Below are positions 1 to 60,064 of a DNA stretch of 64,000 nucleotides, one piece after another. The DNA comes from Rhinopomastus cyanomelas. Taxonomy: Eukaryota; Chordata; Aves; Bucerotiformes; Rhinopomastidae. A program made the translations under genes and the position numbers. Under the pieces are notes generated by a model, which ran no database searches, was not told the origin of the DNA, and was given only the letters and a program-made list of their open reading frames with translations. Each line of letters starts with the position of its first letter. Position 1 is the first letter of the stretch. Where the stretch lies: NCBI GenBank assembly GCA_013400115.1, contig VXBP01003652.1, positions 372,001 to 436,000 on the forward strand, in the 5' to 3' direction.

Positions 1-362
1 CAGAGTGATTTTTTTTTTTCAAGGACTAAGAGCCCTTTCTTGTAGTGCTCAGCTGCTCTTGTGTGGAATAGGTGCTTGATCCATGCACTGTGTGCGCTTA
101 AGCACAGATATGGGATGCTTGCCTGAGTCCTTCTTCAGGCTGTTACTGGGAAACCTGAGATACCAGAGACATCCCCCTTGCACTGGAATGTGAATGACAA
201 GGTGTAGAGGGATTGAATCCATTTTCAAGCCTCCTGGCCCAGTAGCTCAGATGTCTCTCTGGGGATGGTGTAGGTGGTCTGGGCCACACTGCATGCACAT
301 ATGCCTTTAGGAGTGTTTTCCTTTTATGACTTTAACCTTGGGGACACCTCTTTGTCTTGTAG

Positions 363-429
363 GAATTTCTCTGTGACCCAAAGTTCAGTGATGAAGAAGA
401 TCTGGAGAAGAAGCTGGCAGTGTTCAAAG
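363..429 (+). CDS. AIF1L: AIF1L exon (first in window)
   Basis: Acceptor AG at 361-362 after a pyrimidine-rich tract; donor gtgaga at 430. Encodes EFLCDPKFSDEEDLEKKLAVFK, split here as EFLCDPKFSDEEDL then EKKLAVFK, and leaves one base of the next codon. It enters in phase 0, so the preceding exon must end on a codon boundary. Confidence 0.93.
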
Positions 430-3400
430 GTGAGAACTGGAGGGTTTCCCTGTCATTTCAGCCTGACTGTGTGCTCTGAACAGACCATCTTCCTCAACGC
501 TTGGATCTCACCAGCCAAAGATTCTCTGCCACCTACAAGTGACAGAGCTGAGATGGATGGCCTCCCCCTGGCTTGTGGGACTTGGTGAAACTCCCTGGAG
601 AGGTAGTTTTCCCATATGAGCCATTGTGCTGCCCCCACCACAGAGCAGGGACATGTCACCCTGCAGGTGTTGTGCCTGGCAGCCACCAAACCTGCTGCAT
701 GGGCAAAACCATAGGGAGCAGCAAAGGAGGGTGGTTTCTGTCTAGATACCTAGACAAATCTAACCCTCATTAATGTCTGTAAATATTTGAAGGTGGGTGT
801 CAGGAGGATGGAGTCAGGCTCTTCTCAATGTCATCTAGTGATACGACGAGGGGCAGTGCTTGTAAGCTGAAACATAGGAGATTCCACATAAATAAGAGAA
901 GGAACGTCTTCACGGTGAGGGTGACAGAGCACTGGAATGGGGTGCCCGGGGGGCTGTGGAATCTCCTTCTCTGGAGATGTTTAAGACCTGCCTGGACATT
1001 TTCCTGTGTGACTTGGTGTAGATGATCCTGCTCTGACAGGGGGATTAAACTAGATGATCTTTCAAGGTCCCTTTCAATCCCTAATGATTCTGTGATGCAG
1101 TAGCTGGACTCTCTTTTTCAGTGAGTAGAAGGACCTCTTCCCAAAGAGCAGAGGTCTTTGCTGCTCCCTGAAGGAGTTGGGGAGTTTCAAAAAGCATCTT
1201 CAGTCTGATCTCATCCTTCCAAATCCCTTTGGTACAGGAGACAACTATAGCAATGTGTCTCTAGTCCTGGCCAAAGCCTAATTCCAGTGGGCCAGCAGAT
1301 CTGGGCCACTTACTGAGATGGGTGATAGAGAAACAGCCCAAAAGCTATGTGGAGCTTGCTGCCAAGGTGGCTACAGAACAAGATTTGGCAGGACTGGTCT
1401 GGGTGCATTCAAGCAGGGGCTGAGGGCAGTTGAGAAAACACATCTTGTACGTCACACTGCCCTCAGTTTGTCCCCAGCCTGGCTCTAGCAAAATAAAACC
1501 TGACCTTGCTTTCCTTTCGGGCGTTGTCTGCCTTTTTCACTTTGGATTTTGGCTTTGCACTCCAGCGTGGAAGAAACCGGCTGGGGGTTTGTGATCCCCT
1601 TACCCTGCTGGGCACAGAGGAGCCTCCTGTGCTCCCTGCTCACGTTCTGTTGCCTTTTGTATGGCTTTGGCTTCTGGCTGCTGCCCCACATTGTTTTGTC
1701 CCATCACAATCAGGGCTCTTCAAGCATCCCAACTGTAGGTCGCAAGCGCGGCGTTCCCTGTAACGAGAGCCTTTGGCATCTGCTCCTGCTGCCTCGTGAG
1801 CTTGCCTCCGTGGCCTGTCCCGCTCGCCAGCACCTCCTCCAGCTCCGCCGACAATCGGCTCGTTGTGTGGTGATGGTGGGGAACACTTCTTCTCTGCTGT
1901 CCTTCCCATCGCCCTCCCCAGCAGAGCCCAGGGAGCCCCTGCGCAGTGTTTGTGATGGGAGCTGCCCCACCAAACCCCTGCAGCTGGGATGGGAGGGAGA
2001 GATGAATGTGCAAGCTGGGGCTCGGGGCACGGTGATGTAAAGCTGCCTCTGTTCTCTGAGCTTCTGGCTGAGCATCAGCTGAGAGGAAAACATGTGCTGG
2101 GCACAGATGCAGCAGAGCAGGGTTTGTGTCCCTCAGCACATGCTGGGGTGCCTGACCTCTGCCCAGGGACCTGGCAGTGCATTTGCACAAGGTCATTACG
2201 GTGGGCTGGAGTGTAAGAAGAGCCAATTCCACATCAAACATTACTTTGGCCCCTGGGCTCATGTGTGACAGCTCCAATTGCATCTAGGATCGGTTGTTTG
2301 ATGCTTGAAGGATGACGTTAATTCCTGCCTGAAGCATGAACAGCTCTGGTTTGGACACAGTAGTCCCACAGGGCTGGCCTGGTCAGCTCATGCCAGCAGG
2401 AATCCACCAGCTGAGAACTAGGTGAAGACCTGCCCAGCCATTCCTCTGCCTCCTGCTTGTAGCAGCCCCTTGGTGCAGCTGACCCAGGATTCTGTGTCAG
2501 AAACATATCCTGGGAAGGTGTGAAATACGGTCTCTTCCCTTTGGCTCCTTACATTAGGCTGCCACTTCCCTGTTCACACTCACCTGCTTGCTGCTGTCCC
2601 TGGAGCAGAAGCAAAAGGCCTTTTCCCCAAAGGGAGTGGAGCAGCCTGGGAGCTCTCACTTCATCTGAGTCCTCAGGGTTCTGTGGAGTGAGTGCTAACC
2701 ACAGGGCAGGTGGAGACTTCTCCAGCCCAGCATGGCAGAAGGTGTCTTGCTCCTCTCATTTAGCAGAAGTTGAGATGATGGGGGCCCTCCTGCAGTGCTG
2801 GGAGCTGTGTTGTTTGTGAGACAGACAAATCCTTGCCTGAAGAGCTTAAAGTCTAAATGGAGATGAACTAGTGAGGTCAGGGCGGGGGGAGGCAGCATGC
2901 AGGTGGGCCACTCCAAAGGTCAGAGACAGCACTGTGATCCTGATTTTTCTAAGTCAGATCAGTGCTCTGCCTGTTACAGCCTGTGAGGTTTTGTCCTGCA
3001 GAGTGATCAGACCTTGAGCAGGCTCTGCCCTTCTCTGAGGATGCTGGAGTTGCCTGGCTCAGCAAGCTGGAAGGTCAAACAACCTGCTCCAGCATAGCTG
3101 CTCCTAGGAGTGTGTTTGGTTTCACCCTCTTGATGTGGTCCTTGAGCATCTCTCCTGGCAGGTGCCACTCCAGGAGGACTGTAGACTCTGTTCTTTACTG
3201 TTGCAGGCAACCAGGTCATTTAATCACCCTCCTAATCTGATCAAGCTTCATGTGGGGAGTGTTCAGGGTTTTGTTTTCCTTGCTACTCCCGGCATGTTGC
3301 TCCAGAGCTTTGTTTTTCTGGCTGGAAACTCTTTAACGCTGTTTGTGGTTAGCCGATACCTTGTTCTCATGCCAGTGTTTTCCTCCAGCTTAAATGAAAA

Positions 3401-6400
3401 GCAGTCACAATTAAAGAGCACTTAACTCCAGAGCCCTGGAGTTGAGATAAGGGTGCTAAAGCCAAGCCTTGAGACGGTCTCCCCTCTCTGAACTGTTTGC
3501 ATTCAGCACTAGATCGATCTTACCCTATCATCTTGTATTTCATTGCTCTGAGCAGGCTCCCAAGCCGTGCTTACCCCCTGCCCTGGCATCATCCTAAATG
3601 GCTTCTGTGTCTCTTCCAGAGAAGTACATGGAGTTTGACCTGAACAACCAAGGAGAGATAGGTGAGTGTCTCGGGGATGATGCTGCTGGGCTTTAAGAGC
3701 ATCAGTCTAGTGAGGTTGTGCCTGCTGCTCTATCTGCTGCTTCTCTCTGTACTTGTGTTGCTGAGGAGGAAAACCTGTGGGTTTTTCCTTGCTGATTCCC
3801 AGCCAGGGGCTTCCTTGGCTTTTCAGCCTCCGTCTTTGTGTCTTTCCTCACCTGCTTCAAGATCTAAGCTCTTCTCAGTCCTGTTCTCTTGCTGAATTTT
3901 GCTTTAGCTCCTCCACTTCTTTTTGCTCTGAATTTTTTTTCTCCATTGAGGCTGCCTTGTCAATCCTCTGCATTTCCAGAGCTGGGAAGGTGCAGGATGG
4001 GAACAATCCTGGCTTTTGCCTGGCTTGAAGCAGAAGCTGTATGAACCCATGAGCACTTCTAGTGTAGAGAGAGTCTTGTTTTGCTGGGAGGGGAGCAGAG
4101 GGAGGCAGGGGACTTGGGTGTGATTCTGGCACAGCTGAGCAGCCCTGGTCTGGGCTCAGAAAGCACTAGTTATGTAAAGACCCAGCCTTCTCCAAGCTTT
4201 GAGCTGATACTAAAGTGTAATTGCTTGCATGCTGTGCCCTTCCAGGAGGCTGCTGCCTCATTCCCCTCCTCCACCAATTCTCAAACTGAAGTCAAGCCTA
4301 TGGGGAGCTGGAGGAGGCTGTGCTGAGGTTTCCGGGAGGGAAGGAGCCCGCGGGTCGCAGCTGGTGACTGAGCAATGGAAGGAAATGGCCTGTGGTGATG
4401 GGCAGGGGCGCCTGCTCCCCATAGCCTGTTTGTCTCCAGCTTCAGCCTCACCGTCGCTTCCCTTGTCCCCATCCTTGTGATTCTTGGCACTGTGCTCTGA
4501 GCAGAGTCCCCACCTGTCTCTGGAGCACTTGGAGACTTGTCCCTCTTCTGTGTATGCGGTGTTTTTGGCTTGAGCTGCACAAATGGGAGATGATGCTCTG
4601 TACTGGGCTGTAGCAGCAGGGTGTACTGGAAGGCTTCTCTTGGCTTTCAGCAACAGCTTAACGCTGGAGTCTGCAGGTTTGAGGTGTGAGCTCCTGCCCC
4701 TGTTTCTAAGGATGGTCTGTGGTCACTGTGGTGCCTCTCAACAGCACCAATTGCTCTGCTCTTGCAGATTTGATGTCTGTCAAAAGGATGATGGAGAAGA
4801 TGGGGGCTCCAAAGACCCACCTAGAACTGAAGAAGATGATCTCTGAGGTGACGGGAGGGGTCAGCGAGACCATCTCCTACCAGGACTTTGTCAATGTGAT
4901 GCTTGGGAAACGCTCTGCTGTGCTGAAACTGTGAGTGTCCCTGGGAGGGAGCGGGGGAGACACTGGCACGTTGAGGAGCTGGGAAACAGAAGTTCTGCTT
5001 GGGGGAGGTGGAGATGTGCATGCTTGGTGTATGTGGGGGGAGACAAGGACCCTTGTCAAGGGGGAGTTTGCAGAGAGGGTGTAAAAAGCCCGTGTCTGGG
5101 CTGAGGATTGACAGGCGCTCGCAGCGGCACCGCCTGCTGTGTGTTAGCGCAGGCTTCCTCCCACGTGCTCCGTGCAGAGCGATTCTTCCCCTTTCGTGAG
5201 GGTGTGCAGGCACTCAGCGCTGCGGGACTTCTTCCCATCTCCTCCCAGTGGCTCCTGCTGGCTCTGGAGACCCAGGTTTCCCCTGGGAATGGTCGCAGGA
5301 CTTAAATGGTGAGTGATGGTCATGCCAACGCCAGCAGTGCTGGCTCCTGTTTCCCACAGGATGCTCCTTCCCTGCCTGGTTTTGGAGTAACAGGCAGCAG
5401 ATGGAGGAAGGACACTCGCTTCAAACAGCTGGCTTGTGCTGGGTGAGGTTTTCTGAGGCACAGGCTGCCAGCACCAGCCTCCCACGGCCCTCTCTGCCCT
5501 CTCAACAGGGCTCTGAAAGTCCTGCCGTAACAAACGGCTTCCGAGCACTTGCTTGGCTCCATCACCACCCCATTGAAGCCTGGCTTTTCCTTTCACAGCC
5601 ACAGAGACTGGCCCTGCCTTTGTGTCTGTAGACACCATGAATAGGAACTGCTCCTCTCCATCCCCCTTGCCCCTTTCTGAAGGCAGCTATAGAAGCACAG
5701 CCAGCGTTCAGGGCAGGTTGGGAGGAAGGATCTTGCCCCCACATCTTATGTGGTCCTTCCAAGCCAGTATGTTTTTGCTGTGCTGAGTCTCCTCTCCCCA
5801 GTGAGTGCCCTGTGCCTGCCTGTTGGGACGCTTCTCTTCCAAGCAAATACAGGCCTCCGACTCCATGTTCCTGCTTGCTTTCTCCATGGAAGCAGGCTGC
5901 AGCGTGAACCCTACCTTCTGTCCTTCCTCCCAGCAGCAGCAGCAGCTTTCACAGATGGATCCCTTTTGCTAACAGACACCCCATTGTCTGCTGGACTTCT
6001 TAGAGCAGGAGCAGCAATGTAGAACTTATCCCGAGAGCAGCGCAGCGCTTTGATCCAGCGTGGCAGCCGGCATTCCCAGCATGGCTGCAGTCCTCAGGGC
6101 AGGAAGACAGTGCTGGTGGTTGCAGAATGCTTGAGATTCTTCTCATCAGCTTTACTCCTTGACTCTGCCCTCTTCCCTGGCTCTGTAGCTGCTGTTGATG
6201 CTTGGAGTTGGCTTTTGAGCGCTCTGCTGCGCAGTTCTGCATGAGGTGAGCCAGGGATGGCGTTTGCTTTTGCGCGTCAGGAGAGCTTGGCGTGCGGTGT
6301 GTGCCCAGGAGATTTCGGAAGTGGCCGTCTAAATAAAACCTGCTAATCCTCTGGGCTCCGAGAGGAAAATCAGCAGAAGCTTTGGCTCCTGGAAGCTGCT

Positions 6401-6648
6401 GGGAAAGCAGGCCGGCGGCAGTGCCCTCTGTTGGCTTTCCCTCCTCTGTTCCTCATCTGATGCCCTTTGTGTAGGAGACAGATGCTATTTTTCAGCAGAT
6501 AATGATGGGTAAAGATGAACTGCCTTTTTTTTCACTGGTGTTTTCTGGTGTGTTTTGCAGGGTCATGATGTTTGAAGGAAAAGCCAATGAAAGCAACCCA
6601 AAACCTTCTGGTCCGCCTCCAGAGAGAGACATAGCCAGCCTCCCTTGA
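363..6648 (+). CDS. AIF1L: AIF1L, allograft inflammatory factor 1-like (3' part, last four coding exons)
   Basis: EF-hand protein of the AIF1/IBA1 family, which binds F-actin and acts in membrane ruffles and the cytoskeleton (family knowledge). Coding exons 363-429, 3620-3661, 4768-4930 and 6561-6648 join in frame to 119 codons plus stop. They correspond to about residue 32 to the C-terminus of the 150-residue vertebrate protein. The first joined residues read EFLCDPKFSDEEDL, followed by the helix and EF-hand loop DLNNQGEIDLMS, the motif KRMMEKMGAPKTHLE, the second degenerate EF-hand with FVNVMLGKRSAVLKL, and the end ERDIASLP. Position 12 of the first loop is Ser rather than Glu, as is usual in this family. 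All junctions are GT-AG. The upstream exons are outside the window. The gene is on the same strand as NUP214 and directly upstream of it, as in human 9q34. Confidence 0.95.
430..3619 (+). other. AIF1L intron
   Basis: A 3.2 kb intron. It contains one 3'-end CR1 fragment at 767-1097. I see no other repeat or gene; the open frames at 1.5-2.3 kb are GC-rich chance frames on both strands. Confidence 0.85.
767..1097 (+). mobile_element. CR1 LINE, 3' end (in AIF1L intron)
   Basis: 5'-truncated copy. It starts inside the ORF2 tail (cattaatgtctgtaaat...), continues with ggtgggtgtcaggaggatgg, and ends with the CR1 3' signature ctaatgattctgtgat. A translated piece resembles the ORF2 C-terminus (HRRFHINKRR). 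Sense orientation relative to AIF1L. Confidence 0.9.
3620..3661 (+). CDS. AIF1L: AIF1L exon with start of EF-hand 1
   Basis: A 42-nt exon after the acceptor cttccag, with donor gtgagt at 3662. Encodes EKYMEFDLNNQGEI, the entering helix and the first half of the calcium-binding loop. The Asp of the second half is split over the next intron. Confidence 0.93.
3662..4767 (+). other. AIF1L intron
   Basis: A 1.1 kb intron with no recognisable repeat or gene. Confidence 0.85.
4768..4930 (+). CDS. AIF1L: AIF1L exon with EF-hand core
   Basis: Acceptor cttgcag, donor gtgagt at 4931. Encodes the end of the first EF-hand loop, KRMMEKMGAPKTHLELKK, then MISEVTGGVSETISYQDF and VNVMLGKRSAVLKL. The last Leu codon is split, with two bases here and one in the final exon. 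This is the most conserved segment against human AIF1L. Confidence 0.95.
4931..6560 (+). other. AIF1L last coding intron
   Basis: A 1.6 kb intron with no CR1 and no recognisable gene. It is fairly GC-rich, with several chance open frames. Confidence 0.85.
6561..6648 (+). CDS. AIF1L: AIF1L terminal coding exon
   Basis: Acceptor tgttttgcag. Encodes VMMFEGKANESNPKPSG then PPPERDIASLP and stop TGA at 6646-6648. The proline-rich tail matches the family C-terminus. Confidence 0.95.
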
Positions 6649-7970
6649 GAGGACAGGCTGAAGAACTGGCACTGTTTGCTTTGCTGGTCTGTTACAGAGG
6701 TTACCTGCGCTTGGTCACTGTGGACAGTCCTAGTTTTCAACTAACCTGCCTTACAGGAACAGCAAGGGAAGCTGGAGACCTCCATCTCGTGTCTTTCTGC
6801 TGCATCCCTTAGTCGACCTGATTTGTTAGAAGCTGTAGCACCAATTGTAATGTGAGACCAAAAAAACCCCCTAATCCTGTGATCTTTCCTCTGCCCTTCC
6901 TGCATTTCTCAGACAAGGAGCTACTTTCCTCCTGGCATATGGCTTCGGAGCTGTGCCTGGCACGACAGGATCCTGAAGGGCCTTGCTGCTGCATGCTGAG
7001 TGCTTCTCTGGCAAAGCCCCTGGCAGCAGCTCCACGGGTGCAAAGAAACAAGTGCCTTCTCTGCTCCGTCCTGTGCTTCCTGACTTTGGACTAGTCCTTC
7101 CCCTCCTGACCTCACACAAGTCTGTGTGGGCATGGCTGACTCCAGGGACAGCTGCTGGCTGCTCCAGGGGTACATCTTGGTGGGTCCAACACCAGCCACT
7201 GCAAGTGGGGCTGATTAAAGCCACCTTAGGGCCCCCCTTCCTGATAAAGCTTCTACTGGGATCTGATCAGGAGGGCAGCCTCTGAATGGGGGGTGGTCTG
7301 TCCTGTCCATTGAGGGCAGGAATGAGCCTCTTGTGACGACTCTGCAGCCTCTCGGGAGGGCTTAGGGGAAATTAAACCTTCAGGTGAAAGGAAGCTGGGT
7401 GACTAAACTGTGAGCCCTGCCAGACCAGTTGCAGATGAGGATCAGTCCTCACGCAGCTACTGCATCTCTCTGATTTTTGCAGCCCTCCCAGTATGTGTTT
7501 TAACTTGATCCCCTGGGGTTATGGGGTTCCCTGATGGATAAGCCCTCGAGTCTCCGAAGTAAGAGTGGCTGTAAGTACGGAGTGTGAGCTGGGATCCAGA
7601 TGTAGCTGGGACTAGCCACACTTGTGGCTACTGTGGTGATTCTTGCTTCCTCCACAATTTCTGGAATCCAGATGTTTGCTCTTTGCCCTTTCCCTCCTCT
7701 TTTCTTAAATGTTCTTGGCAGCTTTTAACTTTTTTAAAATCACAGTTTCATAATTTTTTTAAAGAAAATACAGATGATTAACTCTACTAGGCTGATTGTT
7801 CCTGCCAAAGGCTGCACTTTTAAATACAAAAACAAAACAAAGCAGAAACATTCTCACTACCATTTGCGTGTCAAACCAAAACTGTAACGGAGAGAAAAAT
7901 TCTGAGCAAAAGCAGCACCAGTCTACTTGAAGGACTGAAAATAAATCTTCTGAAGCTACTTTGTGTGTCA
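6649..7970 (+). other. AIF1L: AIF1L 3' UTR (approximate end)
   Basis: Non-coding sequence between the AIF1L stop and the AATAAA at 7940. Two weaker ATTAAA-type hexamers, near 7214 and 7372, could give shorter 3' ends. No repeat was recognised in it. The end is inferred from the signal only. Confidence 0.6.
7940..7945 (+). terminator. Polyadenylation signal AATAAA, likely AIF1L
   Basis: A canonical AATAAA followed within about 20-35 bases by a GT-rich stretch (tttgtgtgtcagtgt), the usual layout of a cleavage site. It lies about 1.3 kb after the AIF1L stop codon. Confidence 0.6.
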
Positions 7971-9150
7971 GTGTATTTAGTTGAGCCTGTTTGAAGCTCA
8001 GCCCAGAGAATTGGTTGCAGATTAAGTGAGCTGGTTTCCAAGTCTGTTAATATACACCCTTAGATCCTAGCGATAGGTTTGGTCTACCTTGATCTGATCT
8101 TTATCTGTAATAACTGACTGAATGCTGTGGTGTTTGTGTTGGGAAATGCAGAGGTCACCTGATAGCTGTCTTCTCTGAAGCAAGCAGTGGTGCTTGTTTT
8201 AAGGGATAACTTGTTTGTCAAGAGCAGATGCTTGTAATGGTTCTCTTGAAAGAGTGGGGTTTTTTCATCCTGTCTGCTCTTGGAGCAATTGCCTGAGGTT
8301 CTTGTCTGATGTGAGTTACCTAAACGGAGACAGGGCAGTCCTGGAGGGAATGGCTGGGAACACTTCTTTCATGTGTTCCTCAAAAGGACAACATTGCCCT
8401 TAGATCCCTGCATCTGCTTTCTGCTGCCTGTTAGCCTGTGGGAATGCACCTGCTTTTCTAGGCTGCTGTGTTTGAAAGCTGTGGTTCAGTTAGAAAGTAA
8501 AAGCCCCCATGTAACATGAGGAGAATTTGGATGTGGTTTGCAACAGTTCAGGTCACTGCCCAAGGCCACTGCTGCTTCTGTGTTGGTGGAAATCCTTGTC
8601 CTTCTGGTCCTGGAAAAGAGCAGCAAAACCTGCTGGAGCTGGAAAGAGCCCTTCTGATGTCCTTGTCACCACTGGGCTAAGTGTGAAGGTGATGCACTGT
8701 GCTGGCACTGAAACCCCTGGACTTGAGGCAGGAATGATCAAGAAAAGAAACCCAAGTCCTGCTGGAACTGATAAAACAAACTGGTTTTGGGGGCCTCTGG
8801 AGCAGAGTGAGGTTGTCACTGCTCAAAAGAACTCCCATCATTCCAGTTTAGTTGCCCGCAACTGGGGCTACAGGTTTAGGAGGAAGTTCTTTACAGGTTG
8901 GGCACTGGAACGGCTGCCCAGGGAGGTGGTGGAGTCACCATCCCTGGAGGTGTTTAAAAAACGAGTAGCTGGAGAACTTGAGGCCATGGTCTAGGGTGCT
9001 GTTGGGATGAGGGCTGAACTTGATGATCCTGGAGGTCCTTTTCAGCCAGGATGATTCTATGATACAAGGACTGACCCTGAGTGCTGGACCGTGTGATCCC
9101 AGTGCAGCCCAGTGGGGTTTGCTTGGAACTGCTGCGACACTGGGCCTCTG
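7971..9150. other. AIF1L-NUP214 intergenic spacer
   Basis: Short spacer between the AIF1L polyadenylation signal and the GC-rich NUP214 promoter. It contains only the old CR1 fragment at 8860-9064. I see no other gene or RNA. The open frame at 8527-8994 runs into that CR1 and is not convincing. Confidence 0.7.
8860..9064 (+). mobile_element. Old CR1 LINE fragment, 3' end
   Basis: Diverged CR1 tail: ggaagttctttac, then ctgcccagggaggtggtgga, ctggaggtgtttaaa, and the terminal gatgattctatgat. It differs from the younger copies elsewhere (ending ggtccttttcagccag), so it is an older subfamily. It sits about 100-300 bp before the CpG-rich NUP214 promoter region. Confidence 0.85.
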
Positions 9151-9507
9151 CTCGGGAAGATAACATCGAAGCCCCTCACCGAGGGCTGATGGCCACGGGT
9201 GAGCTGCTACCTGCCCCCTCCACCACTGCACATGCGGCAGCCATGGTGCAGCCCCGCAGGGGCCTGTCCCCACCGGGTGTCTACCGACTGCCTCTCGAGG
9301 TGGAGCCCCTCGAGGTGTCCGAGGAAACATCCTGGAGCTGGATCCGCTCGGGGCGGAGGTGACAGCGGGCTCACTACTGAGAGGTGCTAGCTATGTCCCG
9401 CTGTGAGGTCGCTTGTTGGTTCCACCGGACGCCCGGAGGCGCCGGCGGACCTCGCTGGAGGACTCCGCCCGCGGGGAGCACCGAGAGGAGGGGCTGGAGC
9501 GGCCCGG

Positions 9508-9522
9508 CCGGAAGCGGAAGTG
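9508..9522 (+). promoter_or_regulatory. Tandem ETS-like binding sites
   Basis: Two GGAA cores 6 bases apart in the same orientation (CCGGAAG and GCGGAAGTG), just upstream of the NUP214 initiation codon. The motifs match the GABPA/ELK-type consensus common near starts of housekeeping genes. Binding is inferred. Confidence 0.55.
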
Positions 9523-9579
9523 AGGTAGAGGCGGCGCGCGGGGCTTTGGCAGTGGCGGCACCGTGGGCCTGGGGAGGCC

Positions 9580-58114
<48,535 letters not shown>

Positions 58115-58297
58115 GACCATCCCAACCTCTCCCACAGAGCTGTGCCGTAGCTCCTGCATCCATGAGTAACCTACGTGATCAATATCCAGTCAGTTTTTCT
58201 TTGAAATACGAGTTTTCAGACTCTTGGGTTGGGTTGGTTTTTTTTTTTAAAGAAGAATATTTTGCTTATTTTTATGCGACACCTGGTTTTGCTCTAT

Positions 58298-58303
58298 ATT
58301 AAA
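58298..58303 (+). terminator. Polyadenylation signal ATTAAA, likely NUP214
   Basis: ATTAAA about 185 bases after the stop codon, followed by a T/G-rich stretch (tgctgttagtgttgg). This gives a short 3' UTR of about 200-220 nt. A longer form cannot be excluded. Confidence 0.6.
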
Positions 58304-59395
58304 CTATTTTATCTGCCTTGATGCTGTTAGTGTTGGAAGGGTTTCTCTCCCTACATCTAGAAGAAATAGGTGTCTGCTGTGGTTACCAGTCCAGTGCTGG
58401 ACTTTGTTTTACGTTGTTCATCTCTTGCCTAGACAAGGGAGGTAGCTCAGGCTGGTTCCTGCTAGAAACCAGCAGTTCTCATTGAAGAGAATGACTGACT
58501 ATCCCTGACTTTTATGAAGGGGATGAAGCTTGCCCTGCTAATTTTAAGTACAGGATGGGGCACATGCTTATCTCACTGAAGTGCTAAAACTGAGTCATGT
58601 GTGAGCCGGAGGCTTAGCGGAGAAATGGGAAATTATCTGGCAGCGTGCGGAACACGTTCCCATGGCAGTAGCATTCGGCAAAGAGGTGGGAAGGAGAAGC
58701 TCTCCTATTTTTACCTTTCTGTAAATTTTACAGAGCTCAGAGAATGGATCTCAGGTTATAGGGAGAACTTCTGGCCCTTGAATTAGAAGTGTGATCTCCA
58801 TCCAGAGACACTAGTGATTTGGCAGCTTCGGCTGCTGGGTTCTGCTGTCGGCTCCGGTTCATTTTGGGTTGGTTTCTTATACGCGCGTCTGAGATTGTCG
58901 TGGTTCGCTGCAGCTCTTCGCTGTGGTCGGTATCATTTGTGAAGTTCTCCTGTGTTTAGACCCGAGCAAATGTTTTCAAGACGGTCTGGGAGGCTCCCTG
59001 GATGTTTTGTCTGTTTGATGTGTCTGACCTCCATGAATCCTCCCCGTAATGTCACAGGTTTTGGTTGCTTTGTGACAAATGCACTTGAGCTAACAGCTTC
59101 TGTCTCTGGTGAAGACATGCAGATGGGATGGGTTTATCTTGCTGGTCCTATGAGGACATTTTGGGGTACTTCTGCTTTTTCAGTTTATAGCAGAAACGGT
59201 CTAGTGTTTCAGTTGGGGTTGGTTTTTTATTACAATTTGATGACTCGGCATCATTTTTTGATTTGATGGCCACGCAGCCACATTTTGGAGTTGTAAATAG
59301 CTGATAATTGTTCTCATGTCCACTGCTATAAATGAAATACTTCTACCACCAGTTCTGAAGAAATCACTTTTTTCTAGTCTGTATAAAACATCAGC

Positions 59396-60064
59396 GTTCA
59401 GCAGGATGACCAGGAGCCACCAATGTGCCCTTGTGGCCAAGAAGGCCAGTGGCATCCTGGAGTGGATCAGAACGGGGGTGGTTAGCAGATCGAGAGAAGT
59501 TCTCCTCCCCCTCTACCCTGCCCTGGTGAGACCACAGCTGGAGTATTGTGTCCAGTTGTGGGTCCTTCAGTTCAAGAGGGCCACAGAACTGCTGGAGAGA
59601 GTCCAGGGCAGAGTCACAGAGATGGTGAAGGGAGTGGAGCATCTGGAGCATCTCCCTGATGAGGAAAGGCTGAGGGAGCTGGGTCTCTTTAGCCTGGAGA
59701 AGCAAAGACTGAGGGGTGACCTCATTAATGTTTGTAAGTATGTGAAAGAAGGGTAGGTGTCAGAAGGATGGAGCCAGGCTCTTCTCAATGTCATCTAATG
59801 ATAGGACAAGGGGCAGTGGGTGTGGGCTGGAACACAGGAGGTTCCACATCAATCTGAGAAGCAATTTCTTCCCGGTGAGGGTGACAGAGCACTGGAAGGG
59901 GCTGCCCAGGGTGGGTTGTGGAGTCTCCTTCGCTGGAGATGTTTAAAACCCACCTGGCCGTGTTCCTGTGTGACTTGGTCTAGGTGATCCTGCTGTGGCA
60001 GGGGGACTGGACTAGATGATCTTTCAAGGTCCCTTCCGTTCCCTAATATTCTATGATTCTGTGA
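59396..60064 (+). mobile_element. CR1 LINE fragment, longest copy (downstream of NUP214)
   Basis: Sense copy holding the ORF2 C-terminal part and the 3' end. The frame is open over IRTGVVSRSREVLLPLYPAL and RPQLEYCVQLW to LFSLEKQRLRGDL, then breaks. The 3' end is taatattctatgattctgtg. It carries a 9-bp tandem duplication near 59637-59655. Confidence 0.93.

Noticed and set aside
1549..2283. Long frames on both strands in the first AIF1L intron
   Set aside because: GC-rich, overlapping on opposite strands, no domain, and located inside a spliced intron.
4719..4934. Separate short gene ending AVLKL
   Set aside because: This is AIF1L exon read-through into the intron. The frame continues across the spliced junction to the last exon.
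8527..8994. 155-codon + strand frame in the intergenic spacer
   Set aside because: Its C-terminal third is the translated tail of a CR1 fragment (NWGYRFRRKFFTGWALERLP), and the rest has no resemblance to known proteins.
59316..59756. Possible protein gene with a conserved-looking 146-codon frame
   Set aside because: It is the C-terminal part of CR1 ORF2 in a truncated retrotransposon copy; the same protein piece recurs at many sites in the window.
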